From Alloprevotella sp. (GTDB taxonomy: Bacteria; Bacteroidota; Bacteroidia; Bacteroidales; Bacteroidaceae), in contig JAFUXE010000029.1 of the NCBI GenBank assembly GCA_017477205.1, positions 62,001 to 126,000 of the forward strand: a stretch of 64,000 nucleotides of DNA, written 5' to 3'. The notes under the pieces are model-generated. The model did not search any database. It saw nothing but the letters and a program-made list of their open reading frames with translations, and had not been told where the DNA came from. Below are positions 7,770-16,673 of the stretch, piece after piece. A program made the position numbers and the translations under genes. Each line of letters opens with the position of its first letter. The first letter of the stretch is position 1.

Positions 7770-9683
7770 ATGAACCTGCTGCGCGAGGTGCGCCTCGTGG
7801 AGATCAAGAGCCGCCGCCTGACCGACGAAACGATGGCGGGCGAGTACCACAGCGCCTTCAAGGGACATGGCATGAGTTTCGCGGAGGTGCGCGAGTACCA
7901 GCCCGGCGATGACGTGCGTGCCATCGACTGGAACGTTACCGCCCGCACGGGACGCCCCCACGTGAAGCTCTACGAGGAGGAGCGTGAGCTCACCGTCATG
8001 CTCCTCATCGACCTCAGCCGGAGCCTGGACTTCGGCACGCGTCAGAAGACGCAGCGGCACCTCGTTTCCGAGATGGCTGCCACGCTGGCCTTCTCGGCCC
8101 TGAAGAACGGCGACAAGGTGGGTGCCATCTTCTTCACCGACCGTGTGGAGAAGTTCATCCCGCCCGCCAAGAGCCGCCGACATGTGCTGCGCATCGTCTC
8201 CGAGCTGCTGTCCTTCCGCCCTGAAGGCCATCGCACGGCGCTGGCGCCCGCCCTTGAATACCTCGTCCGCGCCCTGCGCAAGCGCTGCATCGCCTTCGTC
8301 ATCTCCGACTTCATGGACACTGCCGACTATTCCCTGCCGCTCTCCGTTGCCGCCCGCAAGCACGACGTGCTGGCCATGCACGTCTATGACCCCTTCCAGC
8401 AGGAACTGCCCGACGTGGGCCTTCTGCGTGTGCGCGATGCCGAAAGCGGCCGCGAACTTCTCGTGGACACAGGCTCGCGCCGTCAGCGCAGCCGCCATAT
8501 AGCATGGTGGACGGAACACCGCCGCCGCATCACGGACGGCATGAAGCGTGCCGGTGTGGACATGGCCTCCTTCCCCACGCATCAGGACTACGCCGCCCCC
8601 TTGCGCCGCCTGCTGCAACGCCTCGCCCTCTTCCTCGGCGTGCTCTTCGCTCCGGCCTGCATGGTGCAGGCGCAGAACATCGTGGAGGCCAGGCTCGACA
8701 CGGCGGACATCCTCATCGGCGAACAGGTGCAGCTGCAGCTCAGCGTCAAGACGGACAAGGGCCGCGACGTGCAGTTTCCCGAATACCCGCCGCAAGGCGA
8801 GATGGTGCCCGGCGTGGAAGTAATCTCGGCCTCTCCCGTTGACACCCTGCGCCACAACGATGGCGCACGCCTCGAACTGCTGCGCCGCTACACCGTCACG
8901 AGCTTCGACAGTGCCCTTTACGCCTTGCAGCCCGCCGTCGTAATCGGCGCGGACACACTCCTGCCGCGTACCGCCGTGGGCCTGAAGGTGACTTCTGTGC
9001 CCGTGGATACGCTCCATCCCGAGAAGTTCTGTGACCCCTACGGCCCCGTGGACACGCCCTTCGAGTTCAACGGCACCCTTGTGCTGATGCTTCTGCTCAC
9101 GGTACTTGCCGCTGCCGCCGCCGTATATCTCATGCGTCGCGCCGGTCGCATCAAGCCCCGTCGCACGGAACGCGTGGAACCTTTGCCGCCCTCGCCGCGT
9201 GAAGCCGCCCGCGCCCTCCTGCTCCCCTTGCAGGAACAGCGTGCCCCCGAGGTGCAGGAAGAATACAAGAGATACTACGTGGATCTCACGACGGCGCTGC
9301 GCCGCTACATCGCCGCACGCTTCGGCATCGACGCCATGAACATGACGACGACGCAGATTGCCGCTGCCCTCAAGGACCTTCCCGAAACGCAGCGCGGCGA
9401 ACTGCCCGAGCTCCTTTCTACGGCCGACCTCGTGAAGTTCGCGCGCCAGCAGGCCACGCCCGAGGAGGCACGCCGCAATCTCGAAAGCGCCTTCCGCTTC
9501 GTGGACACCTATTCCCCTGCTGCCGACGAAGGCCCGCGAACGAAAGTCCGCGTCATCGTTGAAACTGACGAACATCTTGCCCGCCGCAAGCGCCGCATGA
9601 AGGCTGTCGCCATTGCCTGCGGCCTCCTCTCCACAGGGCTGCTCGCGGCCATCGGCTGGAACCTATACCAAATCCTCTCATGA
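7770..9683 (+). CDS. DUF58 protein fused in frame to a BatD-like membrane protein
   Basis: A 637-residue composite from the ATG at 7770; a TTG at 7731 overlapping the moxR stop is an alternative start. The N-terminal part is a full DUF58/VWA-like protein, with AFKGHGM, VREYQPGDDVRAIDWN and the MIDAS-like LIDLSRS at about residue 81. It ends near residue 275, where separate Bacteroides DUF58 proteins stop. Without an intervening stop the frame continues into what looks like a second protein: a signal-like segment (LLQRLALFLGVLFAPACMVQAQ), a periplasmic beta domain, a membrane helix (LVLMLLLTVLAAAAAVYLM), a cytoplasmic helical part and a final helix. This second part matches the gene that normally follows DUF58 in this operon. 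A TTG at 8601 could be an internal start. The last four bases overlap batA. Confidence 0.85.
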   Translation: MNLLREVRLVEIKSRRLTDETMAGEYHSAFKGHGMSFAEVREYQPGDDVRAIDWNVTARTGRPHVKLYEEERELTVMLLIDLSRSLDFGTRQKTQRHLVSEMAATLAFSALKNGDKVGAIFFTDRVEKFIPPAKSRRHVLRIVSELLSFRPEGHRTALAPALEYLVRALRKRCIAFVISDFMDTADYSLPLSVAARKHDVLAMHVYDPFQQELPDVGLLRVRDAESGRELLVDTGSRRQRSRHIAWWTEHRRRITDGMKRAGVDMASFPTHQDYAAPLRRLLQRLALFLGVLFAPACMVQAQNIVEARLDTADILIGEQVQLQLSVKTDKGRDVQFPEYPPQGEMVPGVEVISASPVDTLRHNDGARLELLRRYTVTSFDSALYALQPAVVIGADTLLPRTAVGLKVTSVPVDTLHPEKFCDPYGPVDTPFEFNGTLVLMLLLTVLAAAAAVYLMRRAGRIKPRRTERVEPLPPSPREAARALLLPLQEQRAPEVQEEYKRYYVDLTTALRRYIAARFGIDAMNMTTTQIAAALKDLPETQRGELPELLSTADLVKFARQQATPEEARRNLESAFRFVDTYSPAADEGPRTKVRVIVETDEHLARRKRRMKAVAIACGLLSTGLLAAIGWNLYQILS

Positions 9684-10687
9684 CATTCCTCCATCCGCTA
9701 TATCTCCTGCTCCTGGCGTTGCCGCTGGCCCTGCTCCTCTGGCACGTCTTCCTGGGACGCCGCCGCGAGCCGGTGCTCGTCGTGGGGGCTACGGACGGCT
9801 TCATGCCCCGCGTGAAGACATGGCGCACGCGCCTTGCCGACCTGCCCGTGTATCTCGTCGTCCTGTCCGCGGCACTCCTGGTCGTCTGCCTGGCACGCCC
9901 GCAGACTTCGCGCATCTTCACCTCGCGCACGGTGCAGGGCATTGACATCATGCTGGTGCTCGACGTCTCGACTTCCATGATGGCGGACGACATCGCACCT
10001 TCGCGCATAGAAGCCGCACGCCTCGTGGCCTCCGACTTCGTGAATGCACGTCCCGATGACAATATCGGCCTTACGCTCTTTGCCGGTGAAGCCTTCACGC
10101 AGTGCCCGCTGACAACTGACCACACTGCGCTGCTCTCCCTTTTGCAGTACAACGCCAACTGCAATCTCGCCATGACGGGGGTCATTGCCGACGGCACCGC
10201 CATCGGCATGGGACTGGCCGCCGCTGTGGCACGTCTGGACGAAAGCCGTGCGCCCTCGAAGGTCGTCATCCTGCTGACCGACGGCGTGAACAACACGGGA
10301 CAGATTTCGCCCCTGCAAGCCGCTGCGATGGCAAAGGAACTCGGCATCCGTGTCTATACCATTGCTGCCGGAGGCGGTGCCAACGTCCGCATCCCCGTTG
10401 CGATGCTGCCGAATGGAGAAGTGTACTCCACCGACTTCCAGGAGCCGGAAGACCCCGAGACGCTGACGAAGATGGCCGAAGAGACGGGCGGAAAGTACTT
10501 CAAGGCCGACGACCATCGCCAGCTGCGGCAGATATACCGCGACATCGACAAGATGGAGAAGCGCCGCCTCGAAGTCTCCGGCAATACGCAGCGCTACGAC
10601 GCCTGGCAGCCTTTCGGGCTCCTTGCCCTGCTTTCCCTGCTCCTTGCCGCGCTGCTACGTTTCACCGTCCTCCGACGCTTACCCTAA
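9680..10687 (+). CDS. batA: BatA, VWA-domain membrane protein
   Basis: 335-residue inner-membrane protein: two N-terminal helices (LYLLLLALPLALLLWHVF; LPVYLVVLSAALLVVCLA), a VWA domain facing the periplasm, and a C-terminal helix (FGLLALLSLLLAALLRFTVL). The metal-binding MIDAS is intact as DVSTSM from D95, with LTDGVNN as the later motif. Length and layout match Bacteroides BatA. The ATG overlaps the preceding stop by four bases (ATGA), so translation is coupled. BatA and BatB are presumed to bind each other or envelope targets in the MoxR-assisted complex. Confidence 0.92.
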   Translation: MTFLHPLYLLLLALPLALLLWHVFLGRRREPVLVVGATDGFMPRVKTWRTRLADLPVYLVVLSAALLVVCLARPQTSRIFTSRTVQGIDIMLVLDVSTSMMADDIAPSRIEAARLVASDFVNARPDDNIGLTLFAGEAFTQCPLTTDHTALLSLLQYNANCNLAMTGVIADGTAIGMGLAAAVARLDESRAPSKVVILLTDGVNNTGQISPLQAAAMAKELGIRVYTIAAGGGANVRIPVAMLPNGEVYSTDFQEPEDPETLTKMAEETGGKYFKADDHRQLRQIYRDIDKMEKRRLEVSGNTQRYDAWQPFGLLALLSLLLAALLRFTVLRRLP

Positions 10688-10693
10688 AGCCGT

Positions 10694-11713
10694 ATGTTCA
10701 GATTCGCTGACCCGCAATATCTCTATCTTCTCCTCCTGCTCCCCCTCCTGGTGGGGGTAGCCTATGCCTATCGTCGTTTCTCGCGCCGCGAGGAGCGGCA
10801 GCTTGCCGATGCGGAGCTCCTGCCCGCCCTGTCGCCGCGGCGCAGTGTGGCTCGCAGGAGGGTGAAGTTCTCCCTCTTCCTCCTGGCACTTGCGGCCCTT
10901 GTCCTCATGCTGGCGCGCCCGCAGTACGGCGAGCAGACCGTCAGCGAGGGAAAAGGCGGCATTGAGGCGGCCTTTATGCTGGACGTCTCGAACTCAATGC
11001 TTGCCCGCGACGCCTCCCCCAACCGCCTTGAGCGCGCGCGCCTGCTCATTTCCAACATGGTGGACCGCATGTCCTCGGACAAGATAGCCCTCGGCGTCTT
11101 TGCAGGCGAGGCCTACCCCCAGCTTCCGCTGACCTCCGACCACGGTGCCGCGCGTATGCAGCTTGCCTCCGTCAGCACGCAGATGGTGACGCTCCAGGGC
11201 ACCAACCTCGCAGGGGCCATACGGCTCGGCATGAGCAGCTTCTCGGACCGTGAGGTGGGCAAGGCCCTTGTTGTCATTACGGACGGCGATGATCACCTGG
11301 GAGGTGCGGAGGAAGCTGCCCAGGCTGCGAAGAAACATGGCGTGACACTCTTTGTCCTCGGCATCGGAACCCCCGAGGGAGCCACCATCCCGCAGGCGGA
11401 CGGCCCCCTGACGGACGGCGACGGCCAGGCTGTGCTTTCGCGCCTGAACGAGGACATGTGCCGCCGCATTGCCGAGGCTGGTGGCGGACGCTACCTGCGC
11501 GTTGACAACAGTAGCCGTGCGCAGGAAACCCTGCTTGACGCCTTCCGCCAGATGCCGCAGGCAGAGCAAGAATTCCAGCACACCGAGGCCGGCGAGCAGT
11601 ATCAGGCCTTCGGGCTCATCGCCCTGCTCCTGCTTACCTTCGGCCTCCTCATCTTTGAAGGCAAGATACCTTTCTACACCCGTATGGGACTGTTTGCGAA
11701 GAAAAAGAAATGA
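10694..11713 (+). CDS. batB: BatB, VWA-domain membrane protein
   Basis: 339 residues with the same plan as BatA: N-terminal helices (LYLLLLLPLLVGVAYAY; FSLFLLALAALVLMLA), a VWA domain with MIDAS DVSNSM from D97 and ITDGDDH, and a C-terminal helix (FGLIALLLLTFGLLIFEG). It starts six bases after batA. Arrangement and ending (EFQHTEAGEQYQAFGL) are those of Bacteroidetes BatB. Confidence 0.92.
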   Translation: MFRFADPQYLYLLLLLPLLVGVAYAYRRFSRREERQLADAELLPALSPRRSVARRRVKFSLFLLALAALVLMLARPQYGEQTVSEGKGGIEAAFMLDVSNSMLARDASPNRLERARLLISNMVDRMSSDKIALGVFAGEAYPQLPLTSDHGAARMQLASVSTQMVTLQGTNLAGAIRLGMSSFSDREVGKALVVITDGDDHLGGAEEAAQAAKKHGVTLFVLGIGTPEGATIPQADGPLTDGDGQAVLSRLNEDMCRRIAEAGGGRYLRVDNSSRAQETLLDAFRQMPQAEQEFQHTEAGEQYQAFGLIALLLLTFGLLIFEGKIPFYTRMGLFAKKKK

Positions 11714-11714
11714 T

Positions 11715-12446
11715 ATGAAAAGAAATATCCTCCTCACGCTCGCCCTTTTCCTGGCCGCCTCCGCAGGTGCGCAGACGCGCCATTGGATGCTCATGCGGCA
11801 GGGCAACAAGCTCTTTGAAAAGGAAAACTATGCGGATGCTGCCGAGAAATACGGCCGCGCGGAAGCCCTGAAACCCGATGACGCAGCCACTCTCTTCAAC
11901 CTCGGTGCCGCCACGATGGGGCAGAAGGACGCCAACGGCGCAATGCCCCTGTTCCAGCAGGCGGCGGAACTGGCGAAGGATGCCGACCTGCGCAGCATCT
12001 CGCACTACAACATGGGCTATATAGCCCAGTCCACGACCCTTTCGTGCAAACCGGAGGAGAAACAGCAGTACTTGCAGCAAGCCATAGACCACTACAAGGA
12101 TGCCCTTCGTGCCAATCCTCACGACGACAATGCGCGCTACAATCTTGCCCTTTGCCAGAAGCAGCTGAAGGACGAGCAGCAGAAGAATCAGCAGTCCCGG
12201 CAGAATCAGGACCAGCAGCAACAGGATCAGGACAAGCAGAAGCAGAATCAGCAGCAGGACCAGCAAAAGCAACAGGATCAGCCTGACCAGCAAAGGCAGC
12301 AAGACCAGCAGCCGCAGAATCCGCGCGACGAACGCTCGCCCCAGACGCAGCAGCTCCTGAACCTCTCGCGCCAGGCCGAGCAGCAGACGCGCGACCGCGT
12401 GAACGCTACGCCCCGACGCCAGCAGCGTCAGGAAAAGAACTGGTAG
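11715..12446 (+). CDS. batC: BatC, exported TPR protein with Gln/Asp-rich tail
   Basis: 243 residues from the ATG one base after the batB stop; an upstream in-frame start lies inside batB and is rejected because this ATG opens a clean signal peptide (ILLTLALFLAASAGAQ). Two to three TPR units follow (GNKLFEKENYADAAEKYGRAEAL; SHYNMGYIA...AIDHYKDALRANP). The last third is low-complexity Q/D/K sequence (QNQDQQQQDQDKQKQNQQQ) and ends basic. BatC proteins are thought to scaffold the periplasmic side of the Bat complex. The Q-rich part may vary in length between strains. Confidence 0.88.
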   Translation: MKRNILLTLALFLAASAGAQTRHWMLMRQGNKLFEKENYADAAEKYGRAEALKPDDAATLFNLGAATMGQKDANGAMPLFQQAAELAKDADLRSISHYNMGYIAQSTTLSCKPEEKQQYLQQAIDHYKDALRANPHDDNARYNLALCQKQLKDEQQKNQQSRQNQDQQQQDQDKQKQNQQQDQQKQQDQPDQQRQQDQQPQNPRDERSPQTQQLLNLSRQAEQQTRDRVNATPRRQQRQEKNW

Positions 12447-12478
12447 TCACAGCGAAAGACCCCCTCACCCCTGAAGTC

Positions 12479-15061
12479 ATGAAAAAACAACTCCTTTCCC
12501 TCCTGCTGCTCCTCCTGCCCGTCCTCCTTGCCGCGCAGAGCCTCACGATAGAGCCTCCGCGCTCGGCAGAGATTGGCGTTCCCGTGCAGTTGCGCTATCA
12601 CGTGGATGCCGACGTGGATGTCTCCACGTTCAAGCTGCAGCTTCCCGCGGGGCTCCAGCGCCTGAGCCGGCCGACGAAGAGCACCTATAGCTCCACGACC
12701 ATCATCAACGGCCACCGTACCGACGAGAAAGGCACCAACATCAGCATCGTGGTGCAGGGGCAGAGCGTGGGGAGCTACCACGTTCCCGCCGCCACCGTCC
12801 AGTGCAACGGCCGTACGCTGACCTCCAATGCCTTTACGCTCTCCGTCACCGACTTCCGTCCCGCTGGCACGTCCGCCGCGTCTGCGGACATGCAGCGTGC
12901 GGGGAGTGCCGTGAGGGAAACGGACTGCTTCGTGGAGCTTGTGCCCAACCGCACCAGCGTCTATGAGAACCAGCCCATCCTGCTGAACCTCCTGCTGTAC
13001 GTGAGGTCCGGTGTGGCGGCTTCCAATCCGGAGCTGCCCGACGGCGTTCCCGAGGTTCCCAATGCGGCGCTCCACAACGTGTCAACCGGTGCGGCGCAGC
13101 TCCACGACGTGCAGCGTGGCGGCGTGACCTACAGGGTGGGAACCATCACCTCCTACCTCTTTACCCCCTCCGGCTCCGGAAACTTCACGATACCTTCCAT
13201 CCCCGTCAACATGACGGTTGTGCAGCAGCGTGCCGTCATGGACGAGCTGGATGCCTTCTTCAACAACGCCTCCATGCGGACCAGCTTCCGCGTCTCCAGG
13301 CAGACGAAGCCCGTCACCCTGCAGGTCAAGGCCCTGCCTGAGCCGAAGCCTGCGGACTTCAGCGGCGGGGTGGGGCAGATGGCACTGCGCACGTCCCTGC
13401 TCACGCCCGAGGTGCGCGCCAACGACGTCGCTACGCTGCGCCTGTCGCTCAGCGGCGTCGGCAACCTGAACCAGCTCTCTGCCCCCGCCCTCGTGTTCCC
13501 GCAGGACTTCGAGACCTATGCTCCCAAGACGGCGGACAGCACGAGCCTCACGCGTGAGGGCGAGCGCGGAACGGTGAACTTCGACTACACCTTCGTGCCG
13601 CGGAATCCCGGGCACTACGAAATCCCCGCCCTGACGTTTTCCTATTTCAACACGCAGACGCTGCGCTATGAGACGCTCAGCAGCGAAGCCGTGAGCATTG
13701 ACGTGAAGCCCGACGACCGCCCCGCAGCCGACGTGGAGGCCGAGCGCCAGCTTCGCCAGAGCGATATCGCCCCCATCGTGCGTGGCGACGTCAGGGCCTT
13801 TCCTGAGGCGCACCCCTTCTGGTGGGGCACGTGGAGCTACTGGGGGCTACTGCTCCTGCTGCTTGCGGCCTATTTCGCCCTGCGCCCCGTCGTTCGCCGC
13901 CGCCTGGCCGCCCGTGCTGACCGCGAGGGCATGCGCCGCCGCCGTGCAGGCCGCCGCGTGAGCCGCCGCCTGCGGCAGGCCGCACGCCTCCTGGGCGACA
14001 CGTCGGCAGGGCCTTCCGCCTTCTTCGACGAGCTTGCCCATGCGCTGGAAGCCTATCTGGGCGACAAGTTCGGCCTCAGTGCCGCTGAGCGCAGCCGCGA
14101 GCGCATCCGGGAGGAACTGGAGGCCGCGAACCTCCCGCAGGAGGCCGCACGCCAGTTCTCGGAAGCCCTCGAACAGTGTGACATCGCCCGCTTTGCACCC
14201 TCCGCCGCGCAGGACCGCCGCGCCCTCTACGCCCTGGCGGAGAAAGCCGTCGAGGGCCTTGAGTCCGTGCGTATGGAAGAAACGAGTAAAGAAAATATGC
14301 AAACACCCCTGACTACTTTCCTGCTCTGCCTGTCATTGTCCGCACCCCTGGCCGCTTTCGCCACGCCCCGTGCGGATTCCCTGAAGCACGTCGGCGACAG
14401 CCTCTACGACGTGCAGCGCTACGTGGAGGCCGCCGCAGCCTATGACTCGGCGCTCGTGGACGGCCCCGCCGCCGCCCTCTACCGGAACCTCGGCAATGCG
14501 CACTTCCGGATGAACGACTACCCAAAGGCCGTCCTCTGCTATGAGCGCGCCCTGCGCCTCACGCCTGCCGACAAGGCGCTGCGCCATGACCTTGCGCTCT
14601 GTGCCGCGAAGCTCCCGGACCGCTTTGCCGCGCGCCCCGAGATGTTCTTCGTCACGTGGAGCCGCTCCCTCCGCGACGCCTTCGGCACGGACGGATGGGG
14701 GCGCATGGGCATCCTGGCCTTCCTCCTTGCCCTTGCGGGCCTCGCTGCCTACCAGCTCCCGGAACGCTCCTCGCTGCGCAAGGCAGGTTTCTTCGGTGGC
14801 CTGGCCTTCCTCCTGCTGTTCCTGCTGACGCAAATCTTCGCCTTCAGCCAGCGGCAGGCCTACCTGCATCCACGGCGTGCCGTCCTCATGGCTCCCGAGG
14901 TCACGCTGCGCGAGGCTCCCGCTCCGCAGAGCCGCCCCGTTCGCGAGCTCCATCCCGGCGTCGGCGTCACGCTGACGGACTCCGCGCGCGCGGCCTATGA
15001 GGTGGAGCTGCCGGACGGCACCCGAGGCTGGGTCGGAAAGGGCGATTTGGAAAAAATATAG
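12479..15061 (+). CDS. BatD-BatE fusion protein
   Basis: 860 residues covering two normally separate proteins. BatD part (about 1-606): signal peptide LLLLLLPVLLAAQ, immunoglobulin-like periplasmic domains (FVELVPNRTSVYENQPILLNL; FNYTFVPRNPG-type repeats), a helix (WSYWGLLLLLLAAYFALRP) and a cytoplasmic helical domain. BatE part from Met607 (nucleotide 14297): its own signal-like segment (LTTFLLCLSLSAPLAAFA), TPRs (LYRNLGNAHFRMNDYPKAVLCYERAL), two helices and a C-terminal SH3-like domain (VTLREAPAPQSRPVRELHPG...GWVGKGDLE). The predicted topology stays consistent because the BatE signal acts as a second crossing. Met607 may also serve as an internal start. It is the last bat gene. Confidence 0.86.
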   Translation: MKKQLLSLLLLLLPVLLAAQSLTIEPPRSAEIGVPVQLRYHVDADVDVSTFKLQLPAGLQRLSRPTKSTYSSTTIINGHRTDEKGTNISIVVQGQSVGSYHVPAATVQCNGRTLTSNAFTLSVTDFRPAGTSAASADMQRAGSAVRETDCFVELVPNRTSVYENQPILLNLLLYVRSGVAASNPELPDGVPEVPNAALHNVSTGAAQLHDVQRGGVTYRVGTITSYLFTPSGSGNFTIPSIPVNMTVVQQRAVMDELDAFFNNASMRTSFRVSRQTKPVTLQVKALPEPKPADFSGGVGQMALRTSLLTPEVRANDVATLRLSLSGVGNLNQLSAPALVFPQDFETYAPKTADSTSLTREGERGTVNFDYTFVPRNPGHYEIPALTFSYFNTQTLRYETLSSEAVSIDVKPDDRPAADVEAERQLRQSDIAPIVRGDVRAFPEAHPFWWGTWSYWGLLLLLLAAYFALRPVVRRRLAARADREGMRRRRAGRRVSRRLRQAARLLGDTSAGPSAFFDELAHALEAYLGDKFGLSAAERSRERIREELEAANLPQEAARQFSEALEQCDIARFAPSAAQDRRALYALAEKAVEGLESVRMEETSKENMQTPLTTFLLCLSLSAPLAAFATPRADSLKHVGDSLYDVQRYVEAAAAYDSALVDGPAAALYRNLGNAHFRMNDYPKAVLCYERALRLTPADKALRHDLALCAAKLPDRFAARPEMFFVTWSRSLRDAFGTDGWGRMGILAFLLALAGLAAYQLPERSSLRKAGFFGGLAFLLLFLLTQIFAFSQRQAYLHPRRAVLMAPEVTLREAPAPQSRPVRELHPGVGVTLTDSARAAYEVELPDGTRGWVGKGDLEKI

Positions 15062-15123
15062 CCCGAAGGGCATGGATTTCATTTCTTTTTCCCTATCTTC
15101 GCGCTGTCAATACGTTTTTACCT

Positions 15124-15747
15124 ATGATTATCATCGGCATTGCAGGCGGTACGGGCTCCGGCAAGACCACCGTCGTACGGAAAATCATTGAGCAGCTCCC
15201 CGCAGGGCGCGTCTCCGTTGTTCCCCAGGACTCCTATTACAAGGCAGCGCAGCCCGGCGTCCCCCTTGAGCAGCTCCGGAAGAAGAACTTCGACCATCCC
15301 GACGCCTTCGACTGGGAACTCCTCGAGGAGCAGATTCGTTCCCTGCGTGAGGGCAGGGCCATTGAGCAGCCCGTCTATTCCATGCTCACGTGCGACCGCA
15401 CGAAGGAGACCGTCCACGTGGAGCCCTCCGAGGTCATCATCATCGAGGGTATTATGGCCCTCTACCGCAAGGAGCTCCGCGACATGATGGACCTGCGCAT
15501 CTTCGTCGATGCCGGCCCGGACGAGCGCCTCATCCGTGTCATGGAGCGCGACGTCATAGAGCGCGGACGCACGGCCCGCATGGTGATGGACCGCTACCGC
15601 AGCGTCCTGAAGCCCATGCACAAGCAGTTCATCGAGCCCACAAAGGAGTTTGCCGACATCATCATCCCGCAGGGCGGCAACAACACGCGCGCCATCGAGA
15701 TTATGCGCATCTACATCGAGAAGATCCTGCACGGCGACAAACTCTGA
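15124..15747 (+). CDS. udk: Uridine kinase
   Basis: 207-residue cytoplasmic uridine/cytidine kinase of the pyrimidine salvage pathway, phosphorylating uridine to UMP. The P-loop GGTGSGKTT is at 8-16. QDSYYK, FDHPDAFDW, IIEGIMALY and the lid RDVIERGRTARMVMDRY are all present, and length is normal. It lies 62 bases behind the BatD-BatE gene. A TATCTTCG element at 15094-15101, one base off the -7 consensus, suggests a possible promoter of its own. Confidence 0.94.
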   Translation: MIIIGIAGGTGSGKTTVVRKIIEQLPAGRVSVVPQDSYYKAAQPGVPLEQLRKKNFDHPDAFDWELLEEQIRSLREGRAIEQPVYSMLTCDRTKETVHVEPSEVIIIEGIMALYRKELRDMMDLRIFVDAGPDERLIRVMERDVIERGRTARMVMDRYRSVLKPMHKQFIEPTKEFADIIIPQGGNNTRAIEIMRIYIEKILHGDKL

Positions 15748-15814
15748 CGTCCGCGTGCGACGACAGCAAAAGCCCCGTTCCGTTCTGGGAGAGAGAGCCT
15801 ATTCTGACAAAGTG

Positions 15815-15847
15815 CCCCCAAAAAGTTCGACAGGAACTTTTTGGGGG
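15815..15847. terminator. Perfect 14-bp inverted repeat behind udk
   Basis: CCCCCAAAAAGTTC (15815-15828), five-base loop, then its exact reverse complement (15834-15847). It begins 67 bases after the udk stop. It lacks a U tract after the stem, so it could be a terminator or a processing hairpin. Confidence 0.5.
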
Positions 15848-15873
15848 TACTCATGTTTCAAGCCCCGTTTTTC

Positions 15874-16009
15874 GAACCCTATGTTCAAGTGGCCACGAAC
15901 CCTATGTTAATTGGCCAACGAACCCTATGTTCAAGTGGCCACGAACCCTATGTTAATTGGCCAACGAACCCTATGTTCGTGGGGCCACGAACCCTATGTT
16001 CATAAAAAG
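15874..16009. repeat. Array of six 23-bp units, two alternating variants
   Basis: Contiguous units begin at 15874, 15897, 15920, 15943, 15966 and 15989; the last is partial. Each opens with GAACCCTATGTT. Units 1 and 3 end CAAGTGGCCAC, units 2 and 4 end AATTGGCCAAC, and unit 5 ends CGTGGGGCCAC. A GGCC palindrome is the fixed centre of the variable half. The array is between convergent genes. Confidence 0.9.
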
Positions 16010-16078
16010 CCTAAAATATCCTAAGAAATGAAGTCAAAAGCCTTCAGCCTCACCATAGCCTCGCTTTATGCAAGTCCT

Positions 16079-16221
16079 ATCCAAGCCCTACCCAAGCCTT
16101 ACCCAAGCCCCACCCAGCCCTCCGGAGCACCTTGATACTTGGGTAATACTTGGGTAATACTTGGGTAATACTTGGGTAATACTTGGGTAATACTTAGGTA
16201 ATACTTAGGTAAGGCTTGGGT
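16079..16221. repeat. Inverted pair of 11-bp tandem arrays
   Basis: From 16079, three to four copies of an 11-bp unit of the type CCCAAGCCTTA are followed after a short spacer by about seven copies of ACTTGGGTAAT (16136-16210) and one more AAGGCTTGGGTA. The two halves are reverse complements, so the whole can fold into a long hairpin. The period is half of the neighbouring 22-23 bp arrays. Confidence 0.88.
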
Positions 16222-16673
16222 AGAGCCTTTCCGGGACTCCCTTGCGGCTCCTCTGACCCGAAGTGTGGTTTAGGCGAGGAGGCTCCGAGGAAAGAGCGAG
16301 GAAACATTCCCCAGTATCCGCTTGAGACTATAACAATCGGCCCTCTGCAATAGAAAGTCAGGGCTGAACCATAAAGCATGTACAAAATAGGAGGGCGTCA
16401 CCTCACGGCGCCGCCCTCCATCCTGGAGATCTTAAAAACTTTTTATACACTAACTAACAATCTCCATATTTATCTCTTCATATTCACCACAGAGCCTTGC
16501 GGTGTTTCTGCGTAATGGTTTCACGTCACCCCTCCCTCGGGGCGCCGAGATGACAGACAGGAGTTTTGCGATACTTTTTGCGACCGAGTGTATGGACTTT
16601 CGCCCATGGGATTTCCCCGCCTGCTTTCTCTGCGCCCCGATGGGGGCATCCGTACTGCCGTGTACTTATACCA
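16222..16673. other. Gene-free stretch with one REP-like hairpin
   Basis: No credible ORF or tRNA on either strand. It contains the terminator described separately, an AT-rich patch (16430-16490) and a REP-type hairpin GCCCCGATGGGGGC near 16636, similar to those at 20.6 and 21.7 kb. Otherwise I see nothing. Confidence 0.6.
16385..16420 (-). terminator. Terminator downstream of the secreted protein / small ORF pair
   Basis: On the minus strand GGAGGGCG (16412-16419) pairs with CGCCCTCC (16390-16397) around a 14-base loop and is followed by TATTTT. It is the first good terminator after the minus-strand genes ending at 16674. Confidence 0.6.

Noticed and set aside
15874..16009. CRISPR array
   Set aside because: Units are contiguous 23-mers without unique spacers, and no cas genes are near. 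The same reasoning applies to the arrays at 6421, 45253 and 55481.
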